A stretch of 64,000 nt of DNA, taken from assembly GCA_015227615.1 (NCBI GenBank), contig JAALGZ010000058.1, positions 1 through 64,000 of the forward strand, given 5' to 3'. The translations under genes were made by a program, and so were the position numbers. This DNA comes from Labyrinthula sp. Ha. Its lineage: Eukaryota > Sar > Bigyra > Labyrinthulida > Labyrinthulaceae. A model generated the notes under the pieces. It saw only the letters and a list, made by a program, of their open reading frames with translations, ran no database searches and had not been told where the DNA came from. This document shows, in pieces, positions 12,920 to 26,800 of this stretch (the first letter of the stretch is position 1; every line of letters starts with the position of its first letter).

Positions 12920-14110
12920 ATGAACTCCCACGACAACTGGAAACTTGATAAGAAAGAACAGTACGTTTCTTGGAAGTTGAAGATGAAGGCCCTCCTTCAG
13001 TTTAAAAGACTTTGGGGCCTCATAGATCCAACTGCACCGGCTACAGGCTCTTTATTTTCTAACTCAATTACTTTAACTAATAATGACAATTCTAATCCCA
13101 GCACATCTCAGACTGGAGGGCCCAGTTCGGCAACTCGAGCAAGATACGCACGAGAAGGTGAGACTAAATACCTCATTTACGTTCATCTCTCGGACGATCT
13201 CCTAGAGCGCGTCTCAGATCTAGAGACAACACTGGAAATATGGAATAAACTGACGTCTTTATATGAGAGGAGCCCAAAGGAGGAGATGGAAATGCTCTTA
13301 GAGTCACTAGATCAACCATAAGGAACATCCCTTGAAGATAAGGTCTTGGATTACGACAGGAACCTCAAGAGGTATTTAAGGATCGGTGGCGTAATATCTA
13401 CCAAACAACAAATATCCAAACTTCTAAAAATAGTACCACATCCGGAGGTTTTAACTTTGAAAGTAGCAAGAGAAGTCAGTCCAGATACCCATACATATGA
13501 GGCTTTATTTAGAAAGTTGCTGATTTTAGCGAAGGAACAGGACCATAAAAAGACTTCCAACAACAATAAAAATAAGCAACTTATGGCTAAGAAGAAAAAA
13601 TGGTGTCCAAGATGTAGAATGAATAATCATTCGGCCATTGAATGTAGAAAACAAATCTGTGCTTCTTGTAAAAGGGAAGGACATCATCATTCAAGGTGTA
13701 GATCTAAACAGAAAGAGAAAATTGATACAACTACCTTTCAAAACACATTATCACAGTCCCAAGATGATACGAGAACGGAGTATTCCGAATCACGCAGAAC
13801 AGTATCGCAGAACTCAAGATACAACTTTTCAACTAAAGTGGTTTCTTTTCACAGCGTTTCATTGAATGAGAATGCCGTATTACTAGATTCCGGTGCGAGT
13901 GCTCGCGTAGCATCACATCATTACGAACAGAATATGCATAATATTGGAAACATCCCTGAACAACTTGGAAAAACTATAAATAGTAGCACGAAAATTAACA
14001 AAGTAGGAGATTTAACCATTGTTAGCCATAAAAATAGACCAGTGACTGTTAAAACGTATATATACTTAAAACAGAGAGCAAAACTGCGCTATTATCTATT
14101 ACACAATTAA
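12920..14110 (+). pseudogene. copia gag and protease region, interrupted
   Basis: The first ATG after the LTR that fits the frame is at 12920. A gag-like N-terminus (NWKLDKKEQYVSWKLKMKALL, similar to the copia gag-polypeptide family) runs to an in-frame TAA at 13319-13321. The same frame resumes immediately and continues to 14110. Two CX2CX4HX4C zinc knuckles lie at 13604-13699. The protease active site DSGA is at 13886-13897. A frameshift near 14050-14110 moves the continuation into another frame. The product would be the capsid/nucleocapsid precursor plus the aspartic protease that cleaves it. One nonsense codon and one frameshift make it a pseudogene. Confidence 0.9.
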
Positions 14111-14127
14111 TAGACCAAGGATATATA

Positions 14128-16917
14128 GTGGAATTTAAAGACGAAAAATTTATTATCAAAAAGGGAAATAAAGAAGCATTTTTAGCTTTCAGAAAAAATA
14201 GATTATATCAAATACTAGAAGGAAATATAAATACAAATAGTATTCAAGAGTTAGAAAATTGGCACAGACTCTTTGGCCATTGTTCTAAAGAGTCGCTTCT
14301 AAAGACATTGAAACAATACAAGTTGCCAATCGTGAATATACCCAAAAACTGGTTCTGTGAAGTTTGCTCAAGAACGAAACAAACAAGAAATCCAGTATTC
14401 AAAACCAAAACTTACAATTCAACAAGACCTCTTGACATACGATGTACGGATACGGTCAAACTTAAGCGATCCAAACTGCTAAAGTGGGTTTGTACTTGTA
14501 ATTTCTGCTTTCTCGAAGTGTAGGTTTATTAAAACATTTCATCATATCAAAGAGGCAACGAATTTACTGATAGAGATTCTAAAAAATATTGAAAGAAGAA
14601 GTGCCTTTAGAATAAACACCTTTTACAGCGACCAAGGAAATGAATTTGATAATAAGAATTTCAGATCATATCTTAAAAACAAGGGAATAACATTGCGCTT
14701 TTCGCCAAAATATTTACCAGAAGCTAATGGTACAGCTGAAAGGTCCAACAGAACAGCGATAGTTATGACAAGATCACTTTTGAATGACTCTAACTTGTCC
14801 CTCAAATGTTGGGAATATGCAGCACCTCATGCTGTACACTTGTTAAATAAGTTAGTCATAGGTTCATTAGGTAAACCTCCCATTGAACTCGTTTTTCATA
14901 ACCAGAACGACTTTAAATACGAATATATTTTTGGCCAGGACATCTACTATATGAAAAATAAAAATCCACATAAGTTGGCAGCAAGAGGGAACCCAGGAAA
15001 ATACCTAGGTCACTTTTCAGAATCTGGAGAAGCATATATTCTTGATAATGTATCCACAAAAATAATATCGACTCGTAACATCAGGTCAAGAAACAACTCT
15101 TATGCAATAAAAAGACGGATGCAACTTGGTGTAAGAACTCAAACTAAGAGTAAAAGGTCAGTAAGGCAGCAGTTTGAGGACATCCGGAACGAGCCAAGCA
15201 GCGAGTCTCCTGAAAGTTGGGACGACCGTTACCTAAGAAGAACCTCTAGAAAAACGAAGAAACCAACTAGATTCCAACCTGGAATAACCTCCAACTTCGT
15301 GAAAGCAGAAAAGATCAAGCAGCTAAATATGGATCCAATGGACATATTCAAAGTGAACCAGGTAAAAGCAAATACAGTTCCGTCGTCGTATTTTAAAGCT
15401 CTGAACTGAACAGAGAGAGATCAATGGGAAGCTGCGTATATGAAAGAGGTCAACAAATTTGTATCAGTAGCAAACTGCAAGAAGATCCACAAGGACAAAA
15501 TGCCACACGGAGCAAAAATATACCGCCTTGTCGAGTTATTCTCCAAAAAATATGATAGTATAGAGAAGAAAACTATATACAAGGTACGCATGGCTGCAGA
15601 CGGGAAGATGATGGACGCTAGAACTCCCACATATGCCCCTGTTAGCACCTTCGAAGCCATCCGCTTGTTCATAGCTAATGCAGCACACTTGAACCATCAT
15701 ATTCTACAACTGGACGTGGCAAACACGTTCTTGAACGCAGAGCTTCCATTTACCACTTATCTTCAACTCTCTATGAAATATTACAAGGAAAGAAAGAGTT
15801 ACGTTTGGTCAACATCGAAAGCAGTGTACGGGCTCAAAGAAAGCTCAAGAGCGTGGTTCCAAGAACTTCACAACACACTAGAATCTATCGGAGTAATATC
15901 CTGCCTGGTAGAAAAGTCACTTTACAGGTGGAAGAAAGATGGAGAAACACTTGGATTCATTATTTCATATGTTGATGATTTGTTGATTTCAGTCAAAACT
16001 TAGATGATGGTAATGCCCTATTGAAGAAAATCTCGAAAGCTTACGCGATAAAATCAACCAATCAAATTTCGAAGTTCGTAGGATTTGAAATCACTAATAC
16101 GAACAAAAACATGAAACTATGTATTCAGAAATACATAGTTGAGGTTGTGAGGGGTTACGAACTCCAAGAGAGCAACCCGGTGCAGACACCTCACCAAACG
16201 GGTCTTTATCCAACAAAAGGTAGTCAATTTATTCAGAGTACGTTGTTGCAGAGCATAATCGAGACACTTTTATATATTTGTAGGACAGTTAGACCTGATA
16301 TATCGTTCATCGTGAACCGTTTGAGTATATTTGCTCAAAGTCCAACGATAGAACACTTAAGAATGGCGAGAACAATAGTCAAATACCTACTTTCGAACTC
16401 GAATTTATCCATTAAATATGAAAAACGAACAGAATAGAACGAGTTAAAGTTGTACACTGACAGCTCATGGAAAAATGTAATAGGAGATTCGAGCAGCGTT
16501 GATGGATTCATATTATTTTGGAACAACTCACCTATTTTATGGAAAACAAAGAGACAAAATACCATAGCAAAGTCAAGTAGCGAAGCTGAATTTGTGGGAT
16601 ACAGCCGCGGATTGTCGAATACAATATGGGTGGCAAACATAATGAAATTCTTTGAAAGAAAAAATTTGAAGGTTGAAACATTCATCGACAACTTAGGAAC
16701 TAAAAATATTTTGGAAGGCAAAAATGTATCTCAAAATTCAAGACACGTACATCTACGTTATTTATTTTCGAGACAAGTTTTAGAAGAAACCAAATGGACC
16801 TTACAACATATCCCTGGATTATCCAACCCAGCGGACATTATGACAAAACCTACCACCAGACACCAATATTTAAAGATGGTAGGACTTATCTTCAATAAGT
16901 TAGAAGAAGAAAATTAA
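14128..16917 (+). pseudogene. copia integrase, reverse transcriptase and RNase H, interrupted
   Basis: 14128-14523 carries the integrase zinc-binding start (WHRLFGH with a later CEVC). The integrase core continues after a frame change, with FYSDQGNEFD and NGTAERSNRT around 14625-14760 holding the second Asp and the Glu of the DDE triad. Reverse transcriptase follows: LDVANTFLNAEL near 15710 and the catalytic YVDD at 15968-15979. RNase H lies at 16450-16917 with YTDSSW and AKSSSEAE. Interruptions are a TAG at 14521, a frame change before 14693, a TGA near 15407, a TAG near 16001 with a frameshift, and a TAG near 16435. These enzymes would copy the element's RNA and insert the DNA; this copy cannot encode them intact. 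Confidence 0.93.
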
Positions 16918-16944
16918 AAGAAGAAGAAAAAGAGAAGAAGAAAA
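16916..16944 (+). other. Polypurine tract of the copia element
   Basis: 29 purines in a row (A/G only) directly after the end of the RNase H frame. This is the expected plus-strand DNA primer site. It ends nine bases before the 3' LTR rather than abutting it, which is unusual and could reflect a small insertion or a slightly misplaced LTR edge. Confidence 0.7.
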
Positions 16945-16953
16945 TTACAAGCA

Positions 16954-17112
16954 TATTAAATATAAATATGCTATTACATACATATTACAGAATACAATAT
17001 AAATATAGCTACATATCATAAATACAGTTGATACAGTTTAGTGAAATAGCCATACACTGTTTCATATTAAGTTTTAACGTATTCAGAGCAACCACCAAAA
17101 TACAAAACAACA
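16954..17112 (+). repeat. 3' LTR of the copia element
   Basis: Partner of 12708-12866, same 159-bp length, about 94% identical by eye. It begins TATTAAATAT, ends ACAAAACAACA, and is followed by the right-hand target duplication AATAC at 17113-17117. Confidence 0.93.
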
Positions 17113-17117
17113 AATAC

Positions 17118-19719
17118 ACCAGAAAACGGAGAATAAACTCAGGCTCCTCTACGGGGTAGCTAATTAGACTTTATGGACAATGTAGCCAACAAAAGGTGCT
17201 AATAGTACCAGTGGGTAGTATTGTTCGTAGTTGATTGTATTATAGCTCGAACTTTTTAAGAATTTGCACCGAAAGCCAAATTCATGACAGAACAGCTTTT
17301 CTTACTTAACTTATCCATTGAAATCATAGTTAACAAAAGTGTGATATCATAGCATGCAACAGAACTTTGATAACACTATGCAAAATCAGTACAGCGGATA
17401 ACCAAAATAACTGCACAATTTCACACCTTAAGTTTTTAACCGAGTTAAAACAAAAATGCTCATTGTTTTAATGAAACAGTTCTTGCACGAATTAACAGAA
17501 AATGAATGTGCCAGTAAAGACACTGTAATCCATATATATATATATATTTTTTCAAAAATGGTTGGAAACCATTCTACCAGGTCTAACTCAAAGACTTCCT
17601 TTGATAGTTATATAGTATTATATCACAGTATGACATTACTGTAAAACCGCCTAGCAATTAACATATCAATCAAATACAAAAATTTACAAATTATTCACTG
17701 ACTCGTATCTCAACAAATACTGCCAGTTAGGAGACATTATTTATATCAATTTAAAGCCCTAAACTTGAACTTTAAGCTTCTGCACTTTTTTTACTGTTTA
17801 TCTAACTCTTTACTTAGCTTACGCCTTTTCTCTTCTCTCACGGTCTATATGCATGAACTTTAAGTTTGATTTTTTTCTTAGGTTCATTCATTTAAGAATA
17901 GCCTTATTCAAAGCTAACTACTAAATATTGGCACATAGTATACAAACCACTAAATACCTTACAAATATAGTTACCACATAGAACAGTAAGATACTCCTAC
18001 AGACACGAACGTAATACTATATATCAAAATATTAACTTAGCCAGGTTAGCAACGGATAAAAACTGTATGAGCCATAATGCAGTTTTTTTTCAAAGATACC
18101 CACTATTACTTCGTTGAACTTACTTGGTAAACTTCTTTGCTGTTTCGGCAATCACCAAGTTTATGGAGTGAAGTATGTGATAGCTTCTAATGGAATTTGT
18201 TTTCTAGGTTCTTGTACTACCTTTTTCAATTAAGTGCGAATAGGTAATAGGAGCAATCATATCTAAGGCAGAATGTATCAACTATAGAAAAAATAGATAT
18301 TTAACATCAACATAACACGAGCAAACTTCAGTAAATGAAGAGAGTTCCTGCCGTATCTCTAGCTTTTTGAAAATGAATTTATAAAGTTTCAATCTTCAAA
18401 GTCTTAAGGAACCCATAAGGCATTACGGAAAAATTAACTTTATATTATTGCAATACCAGATTTGTTCTTATTATTTAACCTGAATTGAAAAGTATATGTT
18501 TTTTTTTGCTTTAGTCTATTTAATTCCATTTTTATGTTCTAGAAGAGAAAGAAAAGCAAACTGAGATAATATTCTTGAAAAATACTTGAATTTCATAGTA
18601 TTATTCTCAACGTTTGGCACTTCTAGCTAAGAGAGGTTTTTTCTTCCGCTCAAAAACCCTATATTGATCATTATGAGCAAGAATGAATATTCGAGTATTA
18701 AATACGATATGTACATAAAGTTTTACCATAGAATGCAAGTTTCAAGAATAAGAAACTGTTATATCCTTAGCTAGTGATTGAATTGCTCAAATATATTCGC
18801 TTGTATAAATATCTGTTTGCAATGAACTTTTCTATTTGTGGCCGTTAGGTTAGGTATTAAAGGTATATGAAGGACAAACTAAACGGGACACTAGCATCTA
18901 CACCATCACCTTTGGAGGTACTAAAATCTTTCAATCAGGTATTTAATAACACCTTCAAAATTTAGATCCAGTGAAAGAACTTGTTTCCAAATCATCATTA
19001 TTAACTAGATTGTTTGTTCAAAGCAAGGAACTGTCTATTCTATGTTTTGAATGCTGTGAAAAATTATTGTTCAATCGAATTTTTACCACTAATAACCCAT
19101 CACGGATCCAATTAGCACCCTTGTAATTCAGTATACCACAGCAGACTTTGTGAATTTCAAAGTATTGAAACAACTTAAAGCTATGACTGTGGCTGCATCT
19201 TGTTGGTTATGAATACTTCGTAATATATTTATCTATCAACACTACAGCTAAAGTCTAGCATTAAGAGCACCAGACAAGAGGACCTTAGAAGGCTTATGTG
19301 ACACATGTGTCACTTTTTACTACAATTTATGTTGTGGTACTAAATAATAGAAGTGACCAATACGAGCTCAAGAACTGTGCTTCTGAAGATTGACTTTTAA
19401 CACGGGTTTCGGTTTATACTCCGGAACAGCAAAGAGCAAATCTTACCTTTGAATCAAGATAGTTATTCAGTTATTCAAAAAGTAGCAACATGAAATAATG
19501 GCAAGCCACCTTCACGGTATAACCCTGTATACATTACTTCAACAATATTAAGATACAATACCTATTTAGTTCCAATACGAATAAGATACCCAAGAAATAG
19601 GGCGCATAAGAATTGTTATATTTTTTCTCTGATTATTCAACTACTCTAGATAGTTTAAACTATCATCTATAGAAAATAAACTTCTGAAAGAGCTTAAAGT
19701 TAGAAAACATATTGATAAA
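17118..19719. other. Gene-free gap
   Basis: AT-rich sequence without recognisable genes. It contains an (AT)n microsatellite at 17532-17547. The short open frame at 17456-17644 runs through that microsatellite and has no protein-like features. No tRNA, repeat family or transposon ends were seen. Confidence 0.5.
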
Positions 19720-20865
19720 CTATAAGCTAATATCATGAACATAAAGAGAGTCCCTAGAAATTCTGCCAGGCTCAAAAAGTTTATAAATATCTGAATTAAG
19801 TTGTTGAAAGTAATCCGCCATAGATATATTTTCAGCTACAAAGTTTTTCCATGAAATAACACTTTGACAAAGATATTTTTCAAATTTGACCATAATATCA
19901 ATATTATCATAATAGAAGAACAGCAACTTAAACTCTTCCATATAGTATACAAGTGCACGTGAATTTAACAAACTAATTATATAACTATATATAGAAGATA
20001 CTTGTTTAAAAGGGATCAACACATCTTCTCGGTTCATATGTTTCATTTTAAGTTCAAGTAATTTCATTTCAAAACCAACACCCGAAAAGAGACAGCTACC
20101 AATAGAATCAGGAAAATTTTCAGTAAAAGGTTTAACAAAAGTATCATATAATTTGATAAACGTAACTAGACGAATTTTATGTCGCTGTAAACAAGTAGAT
20201 TCGCTGTTTATAGCCCAAAGTTCTTTTTGAATATAGAATATAAACTTACATAAACTAACTCCACCTGGAATAGGGAAAATACTAAAATAATATTCAGCAA
20301 AAGATAAACCAAATTCATTTGACAAAATATATTTAAAACCGTGTTTGTTAAGGTTGTAGAAATACAATAAAATCTCTTCGCGTGTAAAACAAATAATCTT
20401 TTCTCTAGAAGAGAATAGAGAAAGGAATATTTTAATAATGTCATCAAATTTTAGTTGGTTATTCTTCATTGAAGAGTCTATAAATTTAGAAGCTACAGAA
20501 GTTTCCATGTCGTGTAGGCGGTTAAAGAGTACTAAAGTCCTATCCTTCGGTATTGCTCTTATCGTTTCCAATGGTGTATAGTAAGGGTTAGATTGAAGTT
20601 TTGTTAAAAGTAACCAAGATAAACACGGTGAGAGCAGGAATTTTCCTTCAGCATGCTCTTTAATTGCTTCCGAAAATGCCTCTGGTGAAATATATGTGTC
20701 AGTTGCAAAAATTGTGTTTATGACTTCATTTGGTGGTGTAAGTTCTACATCAAGTGATATTCGTCTTATTTTAGTAGAAGTATCAGAATAATTTCTTTTG
20801 GAGGGACTTTTTGACGAATACCACGACAAGTGTTTAACTTTACTTTGAAGTTTCTTTGGTATCAT
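19720..20865 (-). CDS. Hypothetical protein, 381 aa, single exon
   Basis: An uninterrupted 381-codon frame with an ATG start, far longer than the chance frames in the surrounding AT-rich DNA. It begins with a basic, Ser-rich stretch (about residues 1-35, including WYSSKSPSKRNYSDTS) that could be regulatory. The rest is rich in Leu, Ile, Phe, Tyr and Lys and looks mostly helical. There is no clear signal peptide, membrane helix or metal-binding motif. The 230-370 segment (MEEFKLLFFYYDNIDIMVKF) vaguely recalls all-helical RGS-type folds, but the match is too weak to name. It stands alone: the nearest supported genes are more than 2.5 kb away on one side and 6 kb on the other. No function is assigned. 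Confidence 0.75.
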   Translation of the reverse strand: MIPKKLQSKVKHLSWYSSKSPSKRNYSDTSTKIRRISLDVELTPPNEVINTIFATDTYISPEAFSEAIKEHAEGKFLLSPCLSWLLLTKLQSNPYYTPLETIRAIPKDRTLVLFNRLHDMETSVASKFIDSSMKNNQLKFDDIIKIFLSLFSSREKIICFTREEILLYFYNLNKHGFKYILSNEFGLSFAEYYFSIFPIPGGVSLCKFIFYIQKELWAINSESTCLQRHKIRLVTFIKLYDTFVKPFTENFPDSIGSCLFSGVGFEMKLLELKMKHMNREDVLIPFKQVSSIYSYIISLLNSRALVYYMEEFKLLFFYYDNIDIMVKFEKYLCQSVISWKNFVAENISMADYFQQLNSDIYKLFEPGRISRDSLYVHDISL

Positions 20866-23800
20866 GTTTTTGAATACTTGTTGATTTTAATACACTGTGA
20901 CTTTTGGTGTATCTATCATTAGTCGTACATATACTAGAGAAATTTGTAACCGGGAATTTAACTGAATACTAGTATGAAGAAATTAATATACGAATAAATT
21001 CTCATTTGAAAATACCCTTTTGTAATAATTTTCTACATAAAAATTAGTGTTTTATATTACAAAAAAAAACTAACGGTACGTTCTGGTATTATCCTTTAAG
21101 AATGCCTTTGGCTAAATGCTGGTAGAACACTAAAGTAAAAAATAGGCATGTTTATCGAGATAACAAAAACTTCTCAAGTAGGATTCTACCAAAATATGTT
21201 TATTGCAAGATAACGAGAGGGCTCTTCTCGAGAAGCTCTTGTTAAGAATCTCACGTTAAACACACCTAGTAAAAAGTAAGTTTAGTTATTCTAATAAGAT
21301 TCTTCAAATAGCATTATATTCCGACCGTTTAGGGATTTTGCAAAAGTCTGCCGGTTTGCCTAATTTAAGTAAAAAACCGAACAAGCCTAACAAAAACTGC
21401 GAAATACTACTGAAGTGAAGGAGTAAATAGTGCAAATCGTAGTGGAAGAGAGGCTATAAGAAGAAGAGAAACACAATTACTTGCAACAACTTTTTAACTG
21501 CCCCGCTGTTGCTAGCTGAAACTACCCTGACCTGATATGCGTGACCCTGTTGTAGCTTTGTGAGGAGAAGCGTTAAATTTGAAGTACCTTGAATATGTAA
21601 ACAGGATGCTGTCTAATTGCGAGCTTGAAACTGGTGTTTTCTATACAATTATATTATTGCAAGTTGCAAGACTGTAGTGAAGAGAGAAAGTTATCTTTAT
21701 CCCCGACAAAAATGTGACAAAACCATGAACCAGTGTTTTTGAAACTCAACAAGATATTAGAATGTGTACTAACTGTCTAAAGAAAGAATTTTCCAATGCT
21801 CGGCTTCGTGTGCGCTCCTTCTTATCTTAAGTACTAATCCTGTATTGATTTGTATGGTTTCAGCAAAACTTTGAGATGACATTGATTTGGAAACAAATTT
21901 AAACGAGTGTCTTCTATTTGAAAAAAAAACGGTAAGATTAGTGGACATAAAAGGTAGCGATTTTACGACAAGCTTTCTTGTTGTTACTACTGATAACAAA
22001 TCATTTATACAAATCATTTATGTCGTGCCCAGCATAGAACTTAAGCATCCATATGAGTTGAATTTGTGGAAGACTATACGTTGAGTAAATTTCAGGGAGT
22101 AATACTATTGTTATGTAATTTCGAAAAATGGCACCTATAAATTAACGTTGGAACTGTTACTTCTAGTCACTTTGACGAACTCACTTGATTGTAGAACATT
22201 GGTAATATAACTCCTTACCTATAATTCAGAATGGTAAGACTCCACTTAAGATAACCAATTGAGTACTGCTCCTCCTTGTTGATGACATTCTCCTGACGTA
22301 TGGTAAATTTTTCTGTGCAGATTCTTTTGAAACTATTTTTTGTACAAGGATCGAAGAAAGGTAAATGCATAGCCTGTGCCTTCATCTGCAGAACAGCGAA
22401 GAACTTCTTGGCGTGAATCAATCCTGCCTACTGGTAGATACAATGTTTGTTGCCGAATGAAAGCCTTGATAGCATAATTTTCCAGGCATATTAATATATT
22501 AGTTTCTTACTTAAATAATTGAGAACCCTCCACTTCCTAATCAAACGCTTCTATAATACAACTACTTGATATTCAAATAATACGTGTAAACTTCTCATAT
22601 TTATTTTCCGAATGATCAAGAATAGAAAAGTTAGTAGAAGCTCCTTTCAGTGCTTGTGTACATAGCTATGAATAGGGTAGACCGTATGTGTAATTAAATT
22701 GCTGCTAAGCTTAAGAGAAGGACTTTCCCATAATGTCTACTTGGGAATTGCATTTTATAAAGTGTAGCATGACATAAGAGCTTAAACAAATGAACGGAAG
22801 TTTTCATATAGTGAAACGAGCCTGAAGGCACATAAAATACAAATATAAAGCAAGAGCATATTTAGGCAAACAGCCTTTGGTGCCATTTTGAGCACCTGAA
22901 ATCTGATCCTAGCGATGGAGTCTATGCCTGTCTCATATTCTTAAGTCAAAAACATATTCTTAGCCAATAGATAGATCTAACGTTGAAGAAAGTATTCAGC
23001 ACACATTCAAAATGGCTAGGTACCTCTATAAGTTTTGTTTCAACAAATCCACCCAATATATGCATCTGTCGTTCACTTCAAATATACAGCTAAGCTTTAG
23101 CAAAACTTTAACTCGTGCTGAATTCACCTAGACATTGATTGCATATGAAAAACTTCCAGGGGTTACATGTCTTAAGACATATATCTAACATTCGGAGGGT
23201 GTTTCATTCAAGAAAGTTCAAAAACACTATAGTTGATGAGGAAAGCTTCCTTTGTTGAGACTTTAAGCCTTTGTTTGAAAAAAATAAATTCAGCAAGAAA
23301 TTATGTCTTATAGAGAAGAATTTATTTGAGCATCATGTCTCAACAATGTTTCATTTCAATTCAGTGGGGTCCACCCCAGATTCATTTCTAACAAACATTT
23401 TCTGCAGAATCACACCTCCATCAGCTTTTCTGTACTTTAAACTATCCTTTGCATCTTATTAAACCTTAAAGCATCAACCTAGTGGATACTCTATAGAAAA
23501 TCATGTGCACGGAAAATTTCCAAGTATATTCTTTAATGGGGTGACACGTTGTTAGGTGTTTTGCCTGTTCTTCGCATTAGTAATTTACTTTTTAGCGAAT
23601 GAGAATCAACTCAATAAAGTTTTCTTATTTTGGCAGTCCAGCTTTCTAGTTTATTTAAACAAGCTGAAATACGTTCAACATAAAGTTATATATTTGAGGT
23701 CCACCCAGATTCTTTTTAATAATTAGATAGGAATTTCATGTCCAGGATATGTCTTGAATATGTCATACTAGTTTCCTCGATGCTGTTCTTTCAAGCGAAG

Positions 23801-26800
23801 CAGGTTCCCCAGAGCAAGAAATTGATTTAGCACAAGACATCAGGAATCATATTGGTCAATAATTCCTTTTTGCAATATAGTAAACGTCTTTGTAATATAG
23901 TTAAATAATTGCTTTATTTAAAGGCGATGACAAAAATATATTTTAATAGTTAATGCATCTATATCATGTTTTGTCCGTTGGTGGTGGTTATTTCGCTAGA
24001 GTGAAAAGTCACTTGTATTTTTCATACTAATAAATGTTATTATATTCTATTCATAAATACTTGCAGCCAAAACCTAAGGTGCTTAGTTATTATCAAGAGA
24101 AGACTAGATATTCTCAGAAAAGTTGAAATATATTTTAACCTTGGGTACTCTTAAGAGCTAAGTTTTCAATGTTTTACTTTTCGGTATAATCTGGACATGG
24201 TATCCTCCGTAAAATAATGACTGAGAGTTTTTCAACTCTTCGTGTAGCACTTATGAGACAATTTGCTTAAGTGATGTTTAAAAATATGCCACTAAAGACT
24301 GTAGATGAAGTTTTCTGGTTATTATAGTATACACAAATCATAGCACGGACACGGGTACACATACAACCTCCCTTATTAAAGGTACCAAGGACAAGTAATC
24401 TCTCGGAAATTACAAAAACACTTTCTCCGCCACAGATTTTTTTTATATCAATAGGTAAGGTTACTTAAATCTGCATCAAAATATAAAAAATGTCAATAGA
24501 CGTCATTTGAGTGGCGGGAGCATATCTGAACAAATTTAAGGTGTCCAGAATTATCAGCCAAAAATTGAAAAGATTTTTGCTAGAAGATAAATTTCGATAT
24601 TCTATTATTTAGTCAAGAAACTTAATTTCAGTATCGATATTAATTTTTTGTTTATTAAGTATAACATGTGAAGCTTCAGTAACTTTACCAATATTCCACA
24701 AAATAAAGTAAATTATTCATAGTGATGATTATCGCGTTATCAAAACCAATAGTGAAAATGAAATAGCTACTATAGCTTAGCACCATTTCAAGAGACTATT
24801 CACTAATTGCTAATGTACGGAACTCTATATGTCTAATAAGTTCTTACATTAATTTTCTAATATAACTGTAGTTTAAGGTGCTGTAGATACATTGTTTAAC
24901 ATGACGAATTCATATATTCTAAAGCTAACGCAAACATGCATCTAACTAAATATGCTCTCAGGCAGGGCAATCCATAAGATCTTGGAAAAGTTAGACTTTA
25001 CCTGCTTGATGATGAAATCTTACTTCAAATATTCTTCCAGAAAATGTTTCTATGTTAGGAACATTATAATTCAAAAACCAATTTCCAGTTGGATAAGATA
25101 GTTTCCTGTGCACTTAAATAAAGGAATAGATGATTCAAAATCGAATTGTTGAGCACTAGGGCTGACCCGTACAAATCTAAACAGAAACAAACATATTAAT
25201 GGAGATATATAGTTTTTTTAAATCAGGACATTAGAAGAACAGAAATAGGTACGTAGAGGTTATTATATTATAGTTTCTTCCTCTTCGACGGAACAGTACT
25301 GTTAGAGAATGCCACACACTAACGTATGAATAGAGAAAGTTTTTTCCAAATATAAACTTTTTTTGAAAATAGAATAAGCTGGTTTGGCTTCCAGGAGTTG
25401 AACTGTGTTATAACAGATACAACATTCTGTACTCTCTGCCGCGACTGGCATTAAAGATACAATCATTGCCCATGTAACGCTGATCAAGACACCAACTGTT
25501 AAAACAACTTTAAGTTTGGTTAAAATTTGCATGCTCTAACTCGCTGCTACAGTAATCTGCAAACTAGACATAGCGTGTGGTAAACATCATACTGCAAGTA
25601 CGAGTGTAACACAAGAGATTATATATATAACGTTGAAGAAGAGTTTCTATAGTTTATACTCCTCTACTTATTATTGTACAAGAAGGTTTAGATCCTACGG
25701 AACACTTGAATTTTGTCGAGCGATAAACCTCTCTTGCAAGAAGTTAACTCGTAGGAATAGATTATGCATTTCATGAAGACAGTTGGTTATTCCAACAATA
25801 TTTGTTTCTAGCTATACAATTATACCGTCCGAATATTCGCAATCAATAATTCTAATGGCTTAATCATTTAAAGTTTACGAGATACAGATTTCTATGTAAT
25901 AGACAAGATTTGTAGTCTAAATTCTAAGCAAACATCCTCATAATTATACCAGGTGAATGAAAAATCAAATGTCGTATGATTATCCATATATACATATAAG
26001 CTTGCTTGAACCTGATAGTAAAATGACTGAAACAGTTAATTGAATGAAAGAACAATTTGTTTTTGGCTGGACCGTTAAATGCGTAGTAACAGTGAAATAA
26101 ACTTTTTCCTAGAATTCGAACATGTGCAACTTATGCTGGAATGTTACATCGGCTCTTTGGTGGATACGTGATGATGGTTCTATTAATACTTGAAACCCTC
26201 TATTATAACAATGTTGCAGTTAAGACATGTGGTGAAAACTACTAAACTATGAATAAAAATGTGACGCCAAATATAGAGTTCAAACTAGAATCTTTCTACT
26301 TTACCTCTGTATGAAAGAACTGTGCAACCAGATGCGTTTTCGTGTCACTACATCCAGATCTCAAACTAATGTGGACGGCTCTGCCGCTTGTAACATGAGG
26401 AAATTACACATCTCTTCAAATTTTAGTTGTAATTGTACTTAATCTAGGTTGAACCCATCATTACAGCAAATAAGTGAGAATGCACGGAGAAAACATCTTT
26501 CTGAGCTGACGTAGGGTTAGCGAAATCTAAGTGGTTAAGAATACCTATACTAATGTCAACACAATTAAAAGGAAGGTTTGATTCCTCCATCTATGATAAT
26601 TGTTGCAGGGATTTAAGAATTATAGCTTTTTCAAGTAAAATCTAGAGGAAATGGGCATTTCTAGGATATTCAGTGTGAGATTCACCTCAATAAGTTCATA
26701 TTCCCAGTGTTTTGCTGCAACTCATACAAAGAACACCTTAGTGGACCAAAGGCGGGATGGAGTTTATCTGTTTAACATTACCGGTTTAAACTCTCCTCAG

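Larger units (their letters stand above)
12708..17112 (+). mobile_element. Ty1/copia LTR retrotransposon, 4.4 kb, inactive
   Basis: The element has paired 159-bp LTRs (12708-12866 and 16954-17112), the target duplication AATAC, and a gag-pol body in copia order: gag with two zinc knuckles, aspartic protease, integrase, reverse transcriptase, RNase H. Integrase before reverse transcriptase is diagnostic of Ty1/copia rather than Ty3/gypsy. A polypurine tract precedes the 3' LTR. The pol region is broken by several in-frame stops and frameshifts, so this copy is not autonomous. The two LTRs differ at about 9 of 159 positions by eye, consistent with an insertion of some age. LTR ends read TATT...AACA, one base from the canonical TGTT...AACA. 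Confidence 0.95.
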
